The notes under the pieces were generated by a model. That model saw only the letters and a program-made list of their open reading frames with translations, did not search any database and was not told the origin of the DNA. From a bacterium HR32 (GTDB lineage Bacteria > Sysuimicrobiota > Sysuimicrobiia > Sysuimicrobiales > Sysuimicrobiaceae): 9,818 nucleotides of DNA. The position numbers and the translations under genes were made by a program. The DNA lies in assembly GCA_002898935.1 (NCBI GenBank), contig BEII01000034.1, forward strand, positions 1 through 9,818. The letters are read 5' to 3'. Below, piece by piece: positions 1 to 6,240 of the stretch (positions are counted from its first letter, which is position 1; each line of letters opens with the position of its first letter).

Positions 1-470
1 GCGTCCACCAGCCGCCCGGTGAGGGCCAGCTGGAGGCTGCCGCCCGGGTCGCGGCCCGGGCTCCCCGCAGGGCGGTTCAGGGGCAGGTACACCCGCACCA
101 CCTGGCCCGTGTTCGCGGTGCGGCCGTCCAGGACCGACACGGAGGAGGCCTGGGAAGGCTGCGGCGGGAACACGTGCAGGCTGAACTCCGTGGGGGTGCT
201 GCCCACGTCGAAGAAACCCCGGGCGTCCGTGGAAAGCTCCACGGACCCGTTGGACGTGACCACCACTACCCGGGCGCAGGCCACCGGCCTTCCGGACCAC
301 GCGCCGTCCGTACCCTCGCCCTCGAACACGAAGCCCCGCAGGGTCGTGCCGCCGCCGGGGTCGGGCGGGCCACCGGAAGCCGGGCAGGGGGTGGGCGTGC
401 TGGCCACCGGCGGGCTGCCTCCGCAGGCAGCGAGGATCCCGGCGACGGCCACAGCCAGGAGGGACCGCAC
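1..470 (-). CDS. Lipoprotein B, paralogue of lipoprotein A, 3' end outside window
   Basis: A GTG at 470-468, one base after the protease B stop, opens a frame that stays open to the left edge, about 156 residues. The encoded protein begins MRSLLAVAVAGILAAC, a clear lipoprotein signal with the lipobox Cys at 16. A Gly/Pro/Thr-rich linker follows, then a beta-sandwich region (LRGFVFEGEGTDGAWSGRPV, VELSTDARGFFDVGSTPTEF, SLHVFPP, VVRVYLPLNRPAG, LTGRLVDA). These elements match lipoprotein A in order (GRVFEGAGTDGGWSGRPV, VTVTTDASGSFSLAVSPTGAF, DLHVVPP, AIYLSLRRPAG, VTGRLLDA). The match reaches the edge, so the gene probably continues like lipoprotein A, which has about 350 residues beyond this point. 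No clear Shine-Dalgarno is seen, so translation is probably coupled to protease B. With lipoprotein A it shows that a protease-lipoprotein module has been duplicated. Function is unknown. Confidence 0.85.
   Translation of the reverse strand, partial: MRSLLAVAVAGILAACGGSPPVASTPTPCPASGGPPDPGGGTTLRGFVFEGEGTDGAWSGRPVACARVVVVTSNGSVELSTDARGFFDVGSTPTEFSLHVFPPQPSQASSVSVLDGRTANTGQVVRVYLPLNRPAGSPGRDPGGSLQLALTGRLVD
286..329. repeat. Diverged DNA repeat, lipoprotein B copy
   Basis: This 44-base stretch aligns without gaps to 3261-3304, with 6 mismatches by my count and a shared 14-base perfect run at its start. It encodes the FEGxGTDGxWSGRPV motif of the shared beta-sandwich domain. It reflects gene duplication rather than a mobile repeat. 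Confidence 0.75.
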
Positions 471-471
471 G

Positions 472-1905
472 TCAGGGGCTGGTGGCTTCTACCGCGGCCC
501 GGGCGTCCACGACGCCCCACCCGTAGCTGCCCGCAGCCTGCGGAGAATACGTTCCGCAGGTACCCGCACCCGAGTAGTCCGGCCTGGGGTAGCCCGGGCA
601 CGGCGGAAACGCTGTGGTCTCCAGGAGGTTGCGGACCTGGGCCGGGGTCAGGGACGGCTTGCGGGAAAGAACCAGCGCCGCGACCCCGGCTACGTGGGGG
701 CTCGCCATGGAGGTGCCCTGCAGGAACCCGTAGCTGCCCTGGGAGACGGGCAGCGTGGAGTACACGGTGGTGCCCGGTGCCACCACCGTCACCCACGGTC
801 CCGAGCTCGAGAAGCTGGCCACGCGGTCGTCCGGGGCGCTGGCCCCCACGCCCACCGCGCCCCGCACCGTCTCCGCGAAGGCCGCCGGGTAGGTGCGCGG
901 GTTGCCCTGCTGGAACTCGTTGCCCGCGGCCATCACCACCACCGCGCCGCCGTCGGTCGCGGTGCGCACCGCGTCCTCCAGAGCCCTGGAGTACGCCGGC
1001 GATCCCAGGGACAGGTTGAGGACCCGGGCGCCGTGCTCCACCGCGCACACGATACCCGTGGCCACGCTGAACACGGTTCCCCCCAGCGGCCCCAGGACCC
1101 GCACCGGCAGGATTCTGGCCCTCGGCGCCACGCCCACCACACCCGCGCCGTTGGCCGCCGCTGCCACGGTACCCGCCACGTGGGTGCCGTGGCCGCCGGT
1201 GTCGGAGGGGTCGTAGTCGCCGTCCACGGTATCGGTCTGGCAGCCGCTGGCGGGCAGTTCCAGCTGCCCGGCGAACTCCGGGTGGGATGCGTCCACGCCC
1301 TCGTCCACCACCGCCACCACCACCCCGGCCCCGTCCGCCAGCTCCCACGCCTCCGGGACGCGCATGCGCCACAGGTCCCACTGCCAGCTGGCGCTGCGGT
1401 CGGTGTCGGTGCACTGGGTGGTCTGGCCGTTGAGGCGGGTGACCTGGAAGGCGGGGTCGCACTCCGTGAGCTTGGGGTCGGTCACGGTGGTCCAGTCCAG
1501 GGTTCCCTGGCGGCGGAGGGACGGACGGGAGGCGGCTACCGACCGCCCGCTGGCCCCGGAGGCGGCGACAACCGGCAGCCTGCGGACCCGGAAGTTGTAC
1601 TCCGCGTACACCACCTCCGGCCTGCGCTGGAACTGCTCGATGTATGCCGCCTCCTGGCCCTCCGGTACCCGCACCAGCGCCAGGTTGAACTCACCGCCAG
1701 CCACCCGTGCCCGGAAGCCCCTGCGCAACACGGCACCGCGCACCGCGGCCACCTCCGCCGCGGTGGGCTGCACCCCGCTCAGGTACTTCACCACCACCTC
1801 GCCGGGCACGTACGAGCCCGGCGGAGGGCCCCCGACCCGCACGGGGCCGCTGCCGCACCCGCTGGCCACGAGCGCCAGGACCACCAACAAAGTCGCACGT
1901 CGCAC
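472..1905 (-). CDS. S8 (subtilisin-like) serine protease B, predicted lipoprotein
   Basis: The 477-residue protein starts with a lipoprotein signal (MRRATLLVVLALVASGC), with Cys17 as the lipid site, so it should be membrane-tethered rather than free. A pro-domain-like segment follows (about 34-108: PGEVVVKYLSGVQPTAAEVA ... RRPEVVYAEYNFRV). A 60-residue linker with Cys149 and Cys165 leads to the catalytic domain (about 175-470). All key residues are present: Asp201 in VAVVDEGVD, His239 in GGHGTHVAGTVAA, oxyanion Asn329 in VVMAAGNE and Ser399 in QGTSMASPHVAG. Further cysteines (222, 287, 436, 450) suggest disulfides, consistent with action outside the cytoplasm. It starts 13 bases below the stop of lipoprotein A and ends one base before lipoprotein B. 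It is the intact-looking subtilase of the operon, in contrast to protease A. It may process envelope proteins, the pro-domain of protease A, or the anti-sigma factor; the substrate is unknown. Confidence 0.95.
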   Translation of the reverse strand: MRRATLLVVLALVASGCGSGPVRVGGPPPGSYVPGEVVVKYLSGVQPTAAEVAAVRGAVLRRGFRARVAGGEFNLALVRVPEGQEAAYIEQFQRRPEVVYAEYNFRVRRLPVVAASGASGRSVAASRPSLRRQGTLDWTTVTDPKLTECDPAFQVTRLNGQTTQCTDTDRSASWQWDLWRMRVPEAWELADGAGVVVAVVDEGVDASHPEFAGQLELPASGCQTDTVDGDYDPSDTGGHGTHVAGTVAAAANGAGVVGVAPRARILPVRVLGPLGGTVFSVATGIVCAVEHGARVLNLSLGSPAYSRALEDAVRTATDGGAVVVMAAGNEFQQGNPRTYPAAFAETVRGAVGVGASAPDDRVASFSSSGPWVTVVAPGTTVYSTLPVSQGSYGFLQGTSMASPHVAGVAALVLSRKPSLTPAQVRNLLETTAFPPCPGYPRPDYSGAGTCGTYSPQAAGSYGWGVVDARAAVEATSP

Positions 1906-1912
1906 CGTCCGG

Positions 1913-1918
1913 CTCCTT
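1913..1918 (-). promoter_or_regulatory. Shine-Dalgarno AAGGAG for protease B
   Basis: AAGGAG begins right after the TAA of lipoprotein A and lies 7 bases before the GTG at 1905-1903. It fixes that GTG as the start of protease B, which then begins with a normal lipoprotein signal peptide. Confidence 0.8.
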
Positions 1919-3454
1919 TTACGGTACCGAGAAGCTCACCAGGTCGCTGTACGCTTCCCGGACCATGTTGCCCGCGAAGGGCGTGCGGTCCAAGTTCGTC
2001 CAGGGTCCGCGCCGCAGCGGCCGGCGTTCGCCCGGCTTCCGCCAGCCAAGGCTGCGCCGCGGCAGCCGGACCGCGCCGGAGACCACCTCCTCGGGCCGCA
2101 GGGCGTCGGTGGCGTACACGAACGCGTAATACGGGCCCGGCTGCAGGTCCACGGGGACGGCTGCCGAACCCGTACCCCCCGGCAGCACCGCCTCCCACCA
2201 GGGTACCAGAGCGGTGTCCGTGATCGCCGCGTACTGGAGGGTGGCGCCCGCAGGGGTAACCCAGCTCAGGGTCCTGCGGCTTCCGCTGCCCGTCTGCAGG
2301 GACCGGGGTGGGGTCAGGTACCCGACCCGCAGGGGCTGGCCCGAGACCCGGAAGGCCGTGGTGAGGGCGAACTCCGCGGTGACCGGAGCACTCAGGTCGA
2401 AGGCAAAAGCCGTGGCGAAGAAGTACGTGGACTGCGACTCGGGGATCTCCGGCACGGGCGCGGGCTGGCCGCTGAGGCCCCCGCCCACGGCCGGGCCGGC
2501 CGCCACCTCTGCGAGTTCCAGGGGCTGGGAGGCGATGCTGGTGTACATCTGGACGAACGCGTAGCTGAGTCCGCCGGCGCCGTAACCGTTCACCAGGGCC
2601 AGGGCGCTGGGGTCGTACAGGAGCGGCAAGCTGGCCGCCACCGGCCTCATAACCACGTCCCCGAGCGGTGTGGGCCCGCTGCGCAGGACGTCCACCGCAG
2701 GCCGGTACGCGAACTGAGTGTAGTGCAGGACCCGCCCCCCGTCGGAGATCCCGTCGTAGTTGCCGGCAAAAAACGGGTGGGTGCGGCCGGCCCTCTCGCC
2801 TCCCATGATCCCCTGGACGTCGAACCCGCCGTCCGGGCCGGACAAAGTGGAGTAGCAGCGCGGGCATCCCGGCGACTGCGCCCGGTAGAACCCCCACCAC
2901 ACGAAACCCACCGTCCCCGGGTCACCCACCGACCCGAAGTCCGGCGGAGCGCCCGGCTGAGGGTTGCCCGAAGCGTCCAGGAGGCGGCCGGTCACAGCGC
3001 TGGCGGCGCTGCCGCCGCCGGACCGGGGCGGTGGTCCCCCCGCCGGCCGGCGCAGCGAGAGGTATATGGCCAGGGGCCTCGCGCTCACCTGAGCAGGCAG
3101 GCCGTAAGCCGAAAACGCCGCCACGTCGCCCGTCGGAGGGACCACGTGGAGGTCGAAGGCGCCTGTGGGCGAGACGGCCAGGGAAAAGGACCCTGAAGCG
3201 TCCGTGGTCACGGTGACCGTGCCCCCAGGGCCCTGGTAGGTCACCCGCGCTCCGGCCACAGGCCTTCCGGACCAGCCTCCGTCCGTGCCCGCTCCCTCGA
3301 ACACCCGGCCAGAAATCCCGCCGGAGACAGCCCCGCCACCCCCGCCGCAGCCCGCCAGGACGGCTGCGGACAGCAGGCACGCCAGGAGCCACACCGGCGC
3401 AGGCGCTCCCCTTCCGGGGAGCGCGCACTGCGGCCACGCTGCCCTCAGCGGCAT
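1919..3454 (-). CDS. Lipoprotein A, multi-domain beta-sandwich protein (CarboxypepD_reg-like)
   Basis: With ATG 3454 the protein has 511 residues and overlaps the protease A stop by 10 bases. GTG 3394 would give 491 residues and has the better-spaced Shine-Dalgarno, but it removes the only positive charges before the hydrophobic core. I keep the ATG. A lipobox AVLAGC puts the lipidated Cys at 36. Residues about 46-135 form a carboxypeptidase-regulatory-like beta sandwich (ISGRVFEGAGTDGGWSGRPV, then VTTDASGSFSLAVSPTGAF). A second such unit follows (VTGRLLDASGNPQPG, 154-168) with a Cys-Pro-Arg-Cys pair (197-200). Residues about 395-450 look like an Ig or fibronectin-type fold (TLSWVTPAGATLQYAAI, YYAFVYATDAL). 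The N-terminal region is paralogous to lipoprotein B at the left edge. No enzymatic motif is seen. It is probably an envelope-anchored binding or scaffold protein that works with the adjacent protease; its function is unknown. Confidence 0.83.
   Translation of the reverse strand: MPLRAAWPQCALPGRGAPAPVWLLACLLSAAVLAGCGGGGGAVSGGISGRVFEGAGTDGGWSGRPVAGARVTYQGPGGTVTVTTDASGSFSLAVSPTGAFDLHVVPPTGDVAAFSAYGLPAQVSARPLAIYLSLRRPAGGPPPRSGGGSAASAVTGRLLDASGNPQPGAPPDFGSVGDPGTVGFVWWGFYRAQSPGCPRCYSTLSGPDGGFDVQGIMGGERAGRTHPFFAGNYDGISDGGRVLHYTQFAYRPAVDVLRSGPTPLGDVVMRPVAASLPLLYDPSALALVNGYGAGGLSYAFVQMYTSIASQPLELAEVAAGPAVGGGLSGQPAPVPEIPESQSTYFFATAFAFDLSAPVTAEFALTTAFRVSGQPLRVGYLTPPRSLQTGSGSRRTLSWVTPAGATLQYAAITDTALVPWWEAVLPGGTGSAAVPVDLQPGPYYAFVYATDALRPEEVVSGAVRLPRRSLGWRKPGERRPLRRGPWTNLDRTPFAGNMVREAYSDLVSFSVP
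3261..3304. repeat. Diverged DNA repeat, lipoprotein A copy
   Basis: This is the partner of 286-329 and lies in the matching domain of lipoprotein A. Conservation at base level in one motif, with more divergence around it, fits an old duplication under selection on that motif. Confidence 0.75.
3403..3424 (-). promoter_or_regulatory. Stable GNRA-type hairpin at the start of lipoprotein A, covering a Shine-Dalgarno
   Basis: GCGCTCCCC (3403-3411) and GGGGAGCGC (3416-3424) form a perfect 9-bp stem. On the transcript the loop reads GGAA, a GNRA tetraloop, so the hairpin should be very stable. It lies between two possible starts of lipoprotein A, ATG 3454 and GTG 3394. Its 3' arm contains GGGGAG, 11 bases before the GTG. 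If the GTG is used, the hairpin hides the ribosome site and is intercistronic. Confidence 0.6.
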
Positions 3455-5037
3455 ACCCCCGCGTGCGCCACCTGCTGGAACGCCAGGCAGGGCCGGATGC
3501 GGCCTGCCCCGAAGGCAGGGTCCCAACCGGGAGGGCCCAGGTCCATGGCCGTGGACCGGAGGGCGCCCGCGAGCGAACCGTTCCGGGCGGAGGGCGCAGC
3601 TTGAAGGACCAGAGCTGCGGTGCCGGAGACGTGGGGGGCCGCGAAGGAAGTGCCGGAGAAGAAGGCGTAGCGTCCGCCCGGGACCGCGGCCAGGACGTCC
3701 ACCCCGGGCGCCACCAGCGCCACGAAAGGTGCCTGGGGGCTCAGGGAGTACAGTCGATCCTGCGCGTCGGTGGCGCCCACGGCCACCACGCCCGGGATCG
3801 CTGCCGGGTAAGAGGGATATTCGTCCTGCGCAGTTCCAGCACTCGCCACCACAAACAGCCCCAGGGACACCAGCCTCTCCACCGCCCGGCGCAGAACGCC
3901 GTTGGGCGGGCCGCCCACGCTGGCGTTGACGACCCGCGCGCCCAGGAGGAAGGCCCGGTCGAAAGCTCTCACCAGGGCGTCCACGGGGCAGGCGGCATCC
4001 AGCCCTCCGGGACGTGAGGGCACGCACGCCCGGAGGGCCACTACCCGAGCGTCCGGCGCCACCCCGGACATCCGACGGCCCACCGCGCTCAGGATCGAGG
4101 CCACCGCGGTGCCGTGAACCTCACCCCGGTAACCGTCACCCACCAGGTCCTCGGCGGCCTGCACCCGCCCGCGGAGCTCTGGGTGGTCGGGATCGACTCC
4201 GGTGTCCACCACGGCCACGGTCACGCCCTTCCCCGTCGCCCACGGGTGCACGGCCCTGAGCTGCAGCAGGGCCGGAGCGTACTGCAGCCCGCCCGCCGGG
4301 CCGACCATCACCCTCTGGAAGGTGTTCGGTGCTGCCTCCAGCACGCCGGGCTCCTGCCGCAGCCGGGAGGCCACCGCCTCCGGCGTGAGGTGGGATGGCA
4401 CCTCGAAGACCGCCTGGAGGGGTCCGCTCGCGAGCTCGTGCGTCCGCACCAAGCGCAGGCCGACACGGCCGGCCAGTTCCGAAGCCCGCCCGGCAGGTGG
4501 GTCCAGCAGGGCCACGACTTCCCGTACGGGCGGCATCGGCACCTTCCCCAGGACCGTGTAGCTGGCTCCGTGCACCGGCCTGCCGTCGAGCTTCACATCC
4601 ACCAGGTAGTTGCCCGGGACGCGGGTGGGCAGCGGGGGGCTTCGCAACACGCGCACCCCGGGCTCCACGCGCTCGGTCCCCACGCCCAGCACTTCCCCGT
4701 CCACGGACCACTCCACCCGCACCTCGCGGACGACCTGTGAGCGCACGGCCACCTGCGCGGACAGGACCTCCCCTTCCCGTACCCGGGCGGTGCGCACGCC
4801 GCCGCCGAACTCCGCGCCGCCGGCACCCTCGGAAGTCCAGGAACCCGATGCGGGAGGCTGGGAGTCGCGCAACTCGGACGGGACCGTGCCGCCTGGCGGC
4901 TGCGGCGGGGTACCCGGGGGTTGGCCCGGCTGGCCAGGAGGCTGGGGCGGGTCGGGCTTCTGGGCCTGAACGGGAAAAACGCTCGCGGCGGCCAGCGCCG
5001 CCGCGATCCCCCCGACCACGCAGATCGCCCACCTCAC
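3445..5037 (-). CDS. Exported S8 (subtilisin-like) serine protease A, with oxyanion Asn replaced by Thr
   Basis: The start is GTG at 5037-5035, overlapping the anti-sigma TGA as GTGA, with GGAG 8 bases upstream. The longer open frame to 5652 is a shadow. The 530-residue protein has a signal peptide (1-25, cut near VQA), a proline-rich tether (27-51), a beta-sandwich, CARDB/Ig-like segment (about 85-165), a pro-domain-like segment (171-243) and the S8 catalytic domain (about 255-515). Catalytic residues are Asp278 in VAVVDTGVD, His308 in EVHGTAVA and Ser464 in SGTSFAAPHV. The usual oxyanion-hole Asn of the AAGN motif is Thr402 (VVASAGTAQDE), which should lower activity or alter the reaction. 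Cysteines at 337, 350, 517 and 529 could form disulfides. The C-terminus has no lipobox or anchor, so it is periplasmic or secreted. It is encoded directly after the anti-sigma gene and before lipoprotein A, hence likely part of the same regulated system. Family firm; substrate unknown. Confidence 0.92.
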   Translation of the reverse strand: MRWAICVVGGIAAALAAASVFPVQAQKPDPPQPPGQPGQPPGTPPQPPGGTVPSELRDSQPPASGSWTSEGAGGAEFGGGVRTARVREGEVLSAQVAVRSQVVREVRVEWSVDGEVLGVGTERVEPGVRVLRSPPLPTRVPGNYLVDVKLDGRPVHGASYTVLGKVPMPPVREVVALLDPPAGRASELAGRVGLRLVRTHELASGPLQAVFEVPSHLTPEAVASRLRQEPGVLEAAPNTFQRVMVGPAGGLQYAPALLQLRAVHPWATGKGVTVAVVDTGVDPDHPELRGRVQAAEDLVGDGYRGEVHGTAVASILSAVGRRMSGVAPDARVVALRACVPSRPGGLDAACPVDALVRAFDRAFLLGARVVNASVGGPPNGVLRRAVERLVSLGLFVVASAGTAQDEYPSYPAAIPGVVAVGATDAQDRLYSLSPQAPFVALVAPGVDVLAAVPGGRYAFFSGTSFAAPHVSGTAALVLQAAPSARNGSLAGALRSTAMDLGPPGWDPAFGAGRIRPCLAFQQVAHAGVCR

Positions 5038-5618
5038 GGCTCGGGCTCCGCGAACCGGACCAGGGCGTCGTTCCGCAGCTGCTCCGCCACGGCCCTGGGG
5101 TCGGAACCGGGCCTCAGCCGCAGGCGGTAGACGCCCGTCGCGCCCGGCCCCTCCACCACTGTAGCACCCACACGCAGCAGCGTCGCACGCATCCCGGCTT
5201 CCGTGGCGTCCGGACGGAACACCACCTGCACGTGGGCGGCCGTGGGGCCGCCCAGGGTCCGGAACGCGGGCGGTTGCGGGGTCCATGACACCACCAGGGC
5301 CGCGAGGGCTACCGCCTCCACCACCGCTACAGCCAGAAGCGCCCGCGCCTCCCGCACTCGCCACACCCTCTGCCACCACGGGCCCGCAGCCGTCCGGGCC
5401 GCAAGCCGGGCAAGGACCCGGGCGCCGAGCTCCGGAGCGGGCGACGGCACCGGACGGGAGCGTACCGCATCCGCGACCTCCCGAAGCCACGCTTCCTCGC
5501 GGCGGCACACCTCGCAGTCCCGGACGTGCTCTTCTACCGCCGACCGCTCCGGCTCGGGCAGCGTGCCCGCCACGAACCACGGCAGGAGCAGCTCCGCCGT
5601 CTCGTGGGGCAGGGTCAT
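5034..5618 (-). CDS. Membrane zinc-finger anti-sigma factor with a subtilase pro-domain-like C-terminus
   Basis: This 194-residue protein follows the sigma gene with an ATGA overlap and a good Shine-Dalgarno (GGGGGAGG, 7 bases before ATG). Residues 1-50 form a zf-HC2 anti-sigma domain with the zinc motif His31-x3-Cys35-x2-Cys38 in HVRDCEVCRRE. A single membrane segment (about 92-112) puts the C-terminus outside the cytoplasm. Residues about 127-194 show a beta-alpha-beta-beta-alpha-beta pattern (HVQVVFRPDATEAGMRATLL, VGATVVEGPG, VYRLRLRP, then AVAEQLRNDALVRFAEPEP). This resembles the pro-domains of S8 proteases. The matching end in protease A is AVASRLRQEPGVLEAAPNTF and in protease B QFQRRPEVVYAEYNF. 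The cytoplasmic part should hold the sigma factor inactive; the outer part probably senses or contacts an exported protease. The zinc finger and topology are well supported; pro-domain homology is my reading of the pattern and needs a profile search. Confidence 0.9.
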   Translation of the reverse strand: MTLPHETAELLLPWFVAGTLPEPERSAVEEHVRDCEVCRREEAWLREVADAVRSRPVPSPAPELGARVLARLAARTAAGPWWQRVWRVREARALLAVAVVEAVALAALVVSWTPQPPAFRTLGGPTAAHVQVVFRPDATEAGMRATLLRVGATVVEGPGATGVYRLRLRPGSDPRAVAEQLRNDALVRFAEPEP

Positions 5619-6151
5619 CCTCCCGCCTCCCCCACGCGGCCGCCCGCGTCACCGAGCTGCGCCCGCAGCTTCTGCTTGGCGAGGAACATGCGCGTTTTAA
5701 CCGTGTTCAGCGGACACCGCACGATTCGCGCGATCTCCTCGTACGCGAAACCGTGGAAGAACGCCAGCTCCACGACCTCCCGCTGGTCCGGCGGCAGGCG
5801 TTTCAGAGCCTCCTCCACGGCCACCCGCGTGTCCACCCGTTCCGCCTCCCCGTCTACCCGCTGTCCGTCCAGGGCCTCCAGGGGCCAAACCACGCGCTGG
5901 CGCAGCCGGTCGGTGGCCTTGTTCCGTGCGATGGCGTACAGCCAGGTCCGTGGGCTGCTTTCGCCCCGGTACCGGCGTGCGTCCGTCCACACGGTCAGCA
6001 TGGCCTCGCTCAGCACGTCCTCCGCCAGATGCGCGTCCCGCAGGAGCCGGAGGAGGTACGCGAACAGAGGGCCGCTGTGACGGTCGTACCACTCCCGGAA
6101 GGCGGTGACGTCGCCCTGCGCGACCAGCCGCAGCAGCTCACGGTCCGTCAT
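5615..6151 (-). CDS. ECF-subfamily RNA polymerase sigma factor
   Basis: The 178-residue protein has the two domains of ECF sigma factors and nothing else. Region 2 spans about 15-88, with HLAEDVLSEAMLTVW (41-55) for core binding and SPRTWLYAIARNKATDRLR (66-84) for -10 recognition. Region 4 spans about 114-165, with LKRLPPDQREVVELAFFHGF (116-135), then the helix-turn-helix YEEIARIVRCPLNTVKTRMF for -35 binding. The length is typical. The start is ATG; no in-frame start lies close upstream and its Shine-Dalgarno is weak. An AGGAGGG at 6196-6190 is too far away to serve it. The TGA overlaps the ATG of the anti-sigma gene (ATGA), the usual coupling of such pairs. It should direct RNA polymerase to its own operon and perhaps other envelope genes; the targets are not known. 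The assignment is firm, but the exact ECF group cannot be named from sequence reading alone. Confidence 0.95.
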   Translation of the reverse strand: MTDRELLRLVAQGDVTAFREWYDRHSGPLFAYLLRLLRDAHLAEDVLSEAMLTVWTDARRYRGESSPRTWLYAIARNKATDRLRQRVVWPLEALDGQRVDGEAERVDTRVAVEEALKRLPPDQREVVELAFFHGFAYEEIARIVRCPLNTVKTRMFLAKQKLRAQLGDAGGRVGEAGG

Positions 6152-6158
6152 GGCGTCT

Positions 6159-6171
6159 TCGAACGGTTCGA
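6159..6171. promoter_or_regulatory. 13-bp palindrome just upstream of the sigma-factor start
   Basis: The sequence TCGAAC-G-GTTCGA is a perfect inverted repeat centred on 6165. It ends 7 bases before the ATG of the sigma gene and sits where a ribosome binding site is expected, though no good Shine-Dalgarno is seen there. It could be an operator or a small translation-limiting hairpin. Function is unknown. Confidence 0.3.
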
Positions 6172-6204
6172 CGCGCCCGCCGGACCCTCCTTCGCTGCCG
6201 CCCT

Positions 6205-6227
6205 CCGCCCGTTTAGTCGGCGGGCGG
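6205..6227 (-). other. Inverted repeat between the lpt cluster and the sigma operon
   Basis: CCGCCCG (6205-6211) and CGGGCGG (6221-6227) form a perfect 7-bp stem with a 9-base loop, starting 11 bases after the stop of the OstA-like gene. No T-rich tract follows it on the minus strand, so I do not call it an intrinsic terminator. It may be a transcript-end or processing structure, or chance in GC-rich DNA. Confidence 0.35.
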
Positions 6228-6240
6228 CGCCCCGCGGTTC
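6214..6240 (-). promoter_or_regulatory. Candidate ECF-type promoter for the sigma operon
   Basis: On the minus strand GAACC (6240-6236, overlapping the stop of the OstA-like gene) is followed after 16 bases by CGACTA (6219-6214). This resembles the 'GAAC ... CGTC' shape of many ECF promoters and would give a leader of roughly 55-60 bases. It fits autoregulation by the sigma factor just downstream. The same bases also form an inverted repeat (6205-6227), so the match could be chance. No transcription-start evidence is available. Confidence 0.3.

Noticed and set aside
266..1462. Minus-strand open frames inside protease B (266-1462 and 933-1142)
   Set aside because: They are out of frame with the S8 catalytic motifs and have no domain content.
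19..3196. Long plus-strand open frames (19-2223 and 1364-3196)
   Set aside because: They run opposite to proteases and lipoproteins with clear motifs, are rich in Arg, Pro, Ala and Gly without domain patterns, and lack sensible starts. They are shadows caused by high GC.
3455..4027. Upstream extension of lipoprotein A to 4027
   Set aside because: It would lie over the protease A catalytic domain in another frame and bury the lipoprotein signal peptide.
5038..5652. Upstream extension of protease A to 5652
   Set aside because: It overlaps the whole anti-sigma gene in another frame. The GTG at 5037 gives a clean signal peptide with a Shine-Dalgarno and a GTGA overlap.
6205..6227. Intrinsic terminator after the OstA-like gene
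   Set aside because: The stem is short, the loop is 9 bases, and no T-tract follows, so I list it only as an inverted repeat.
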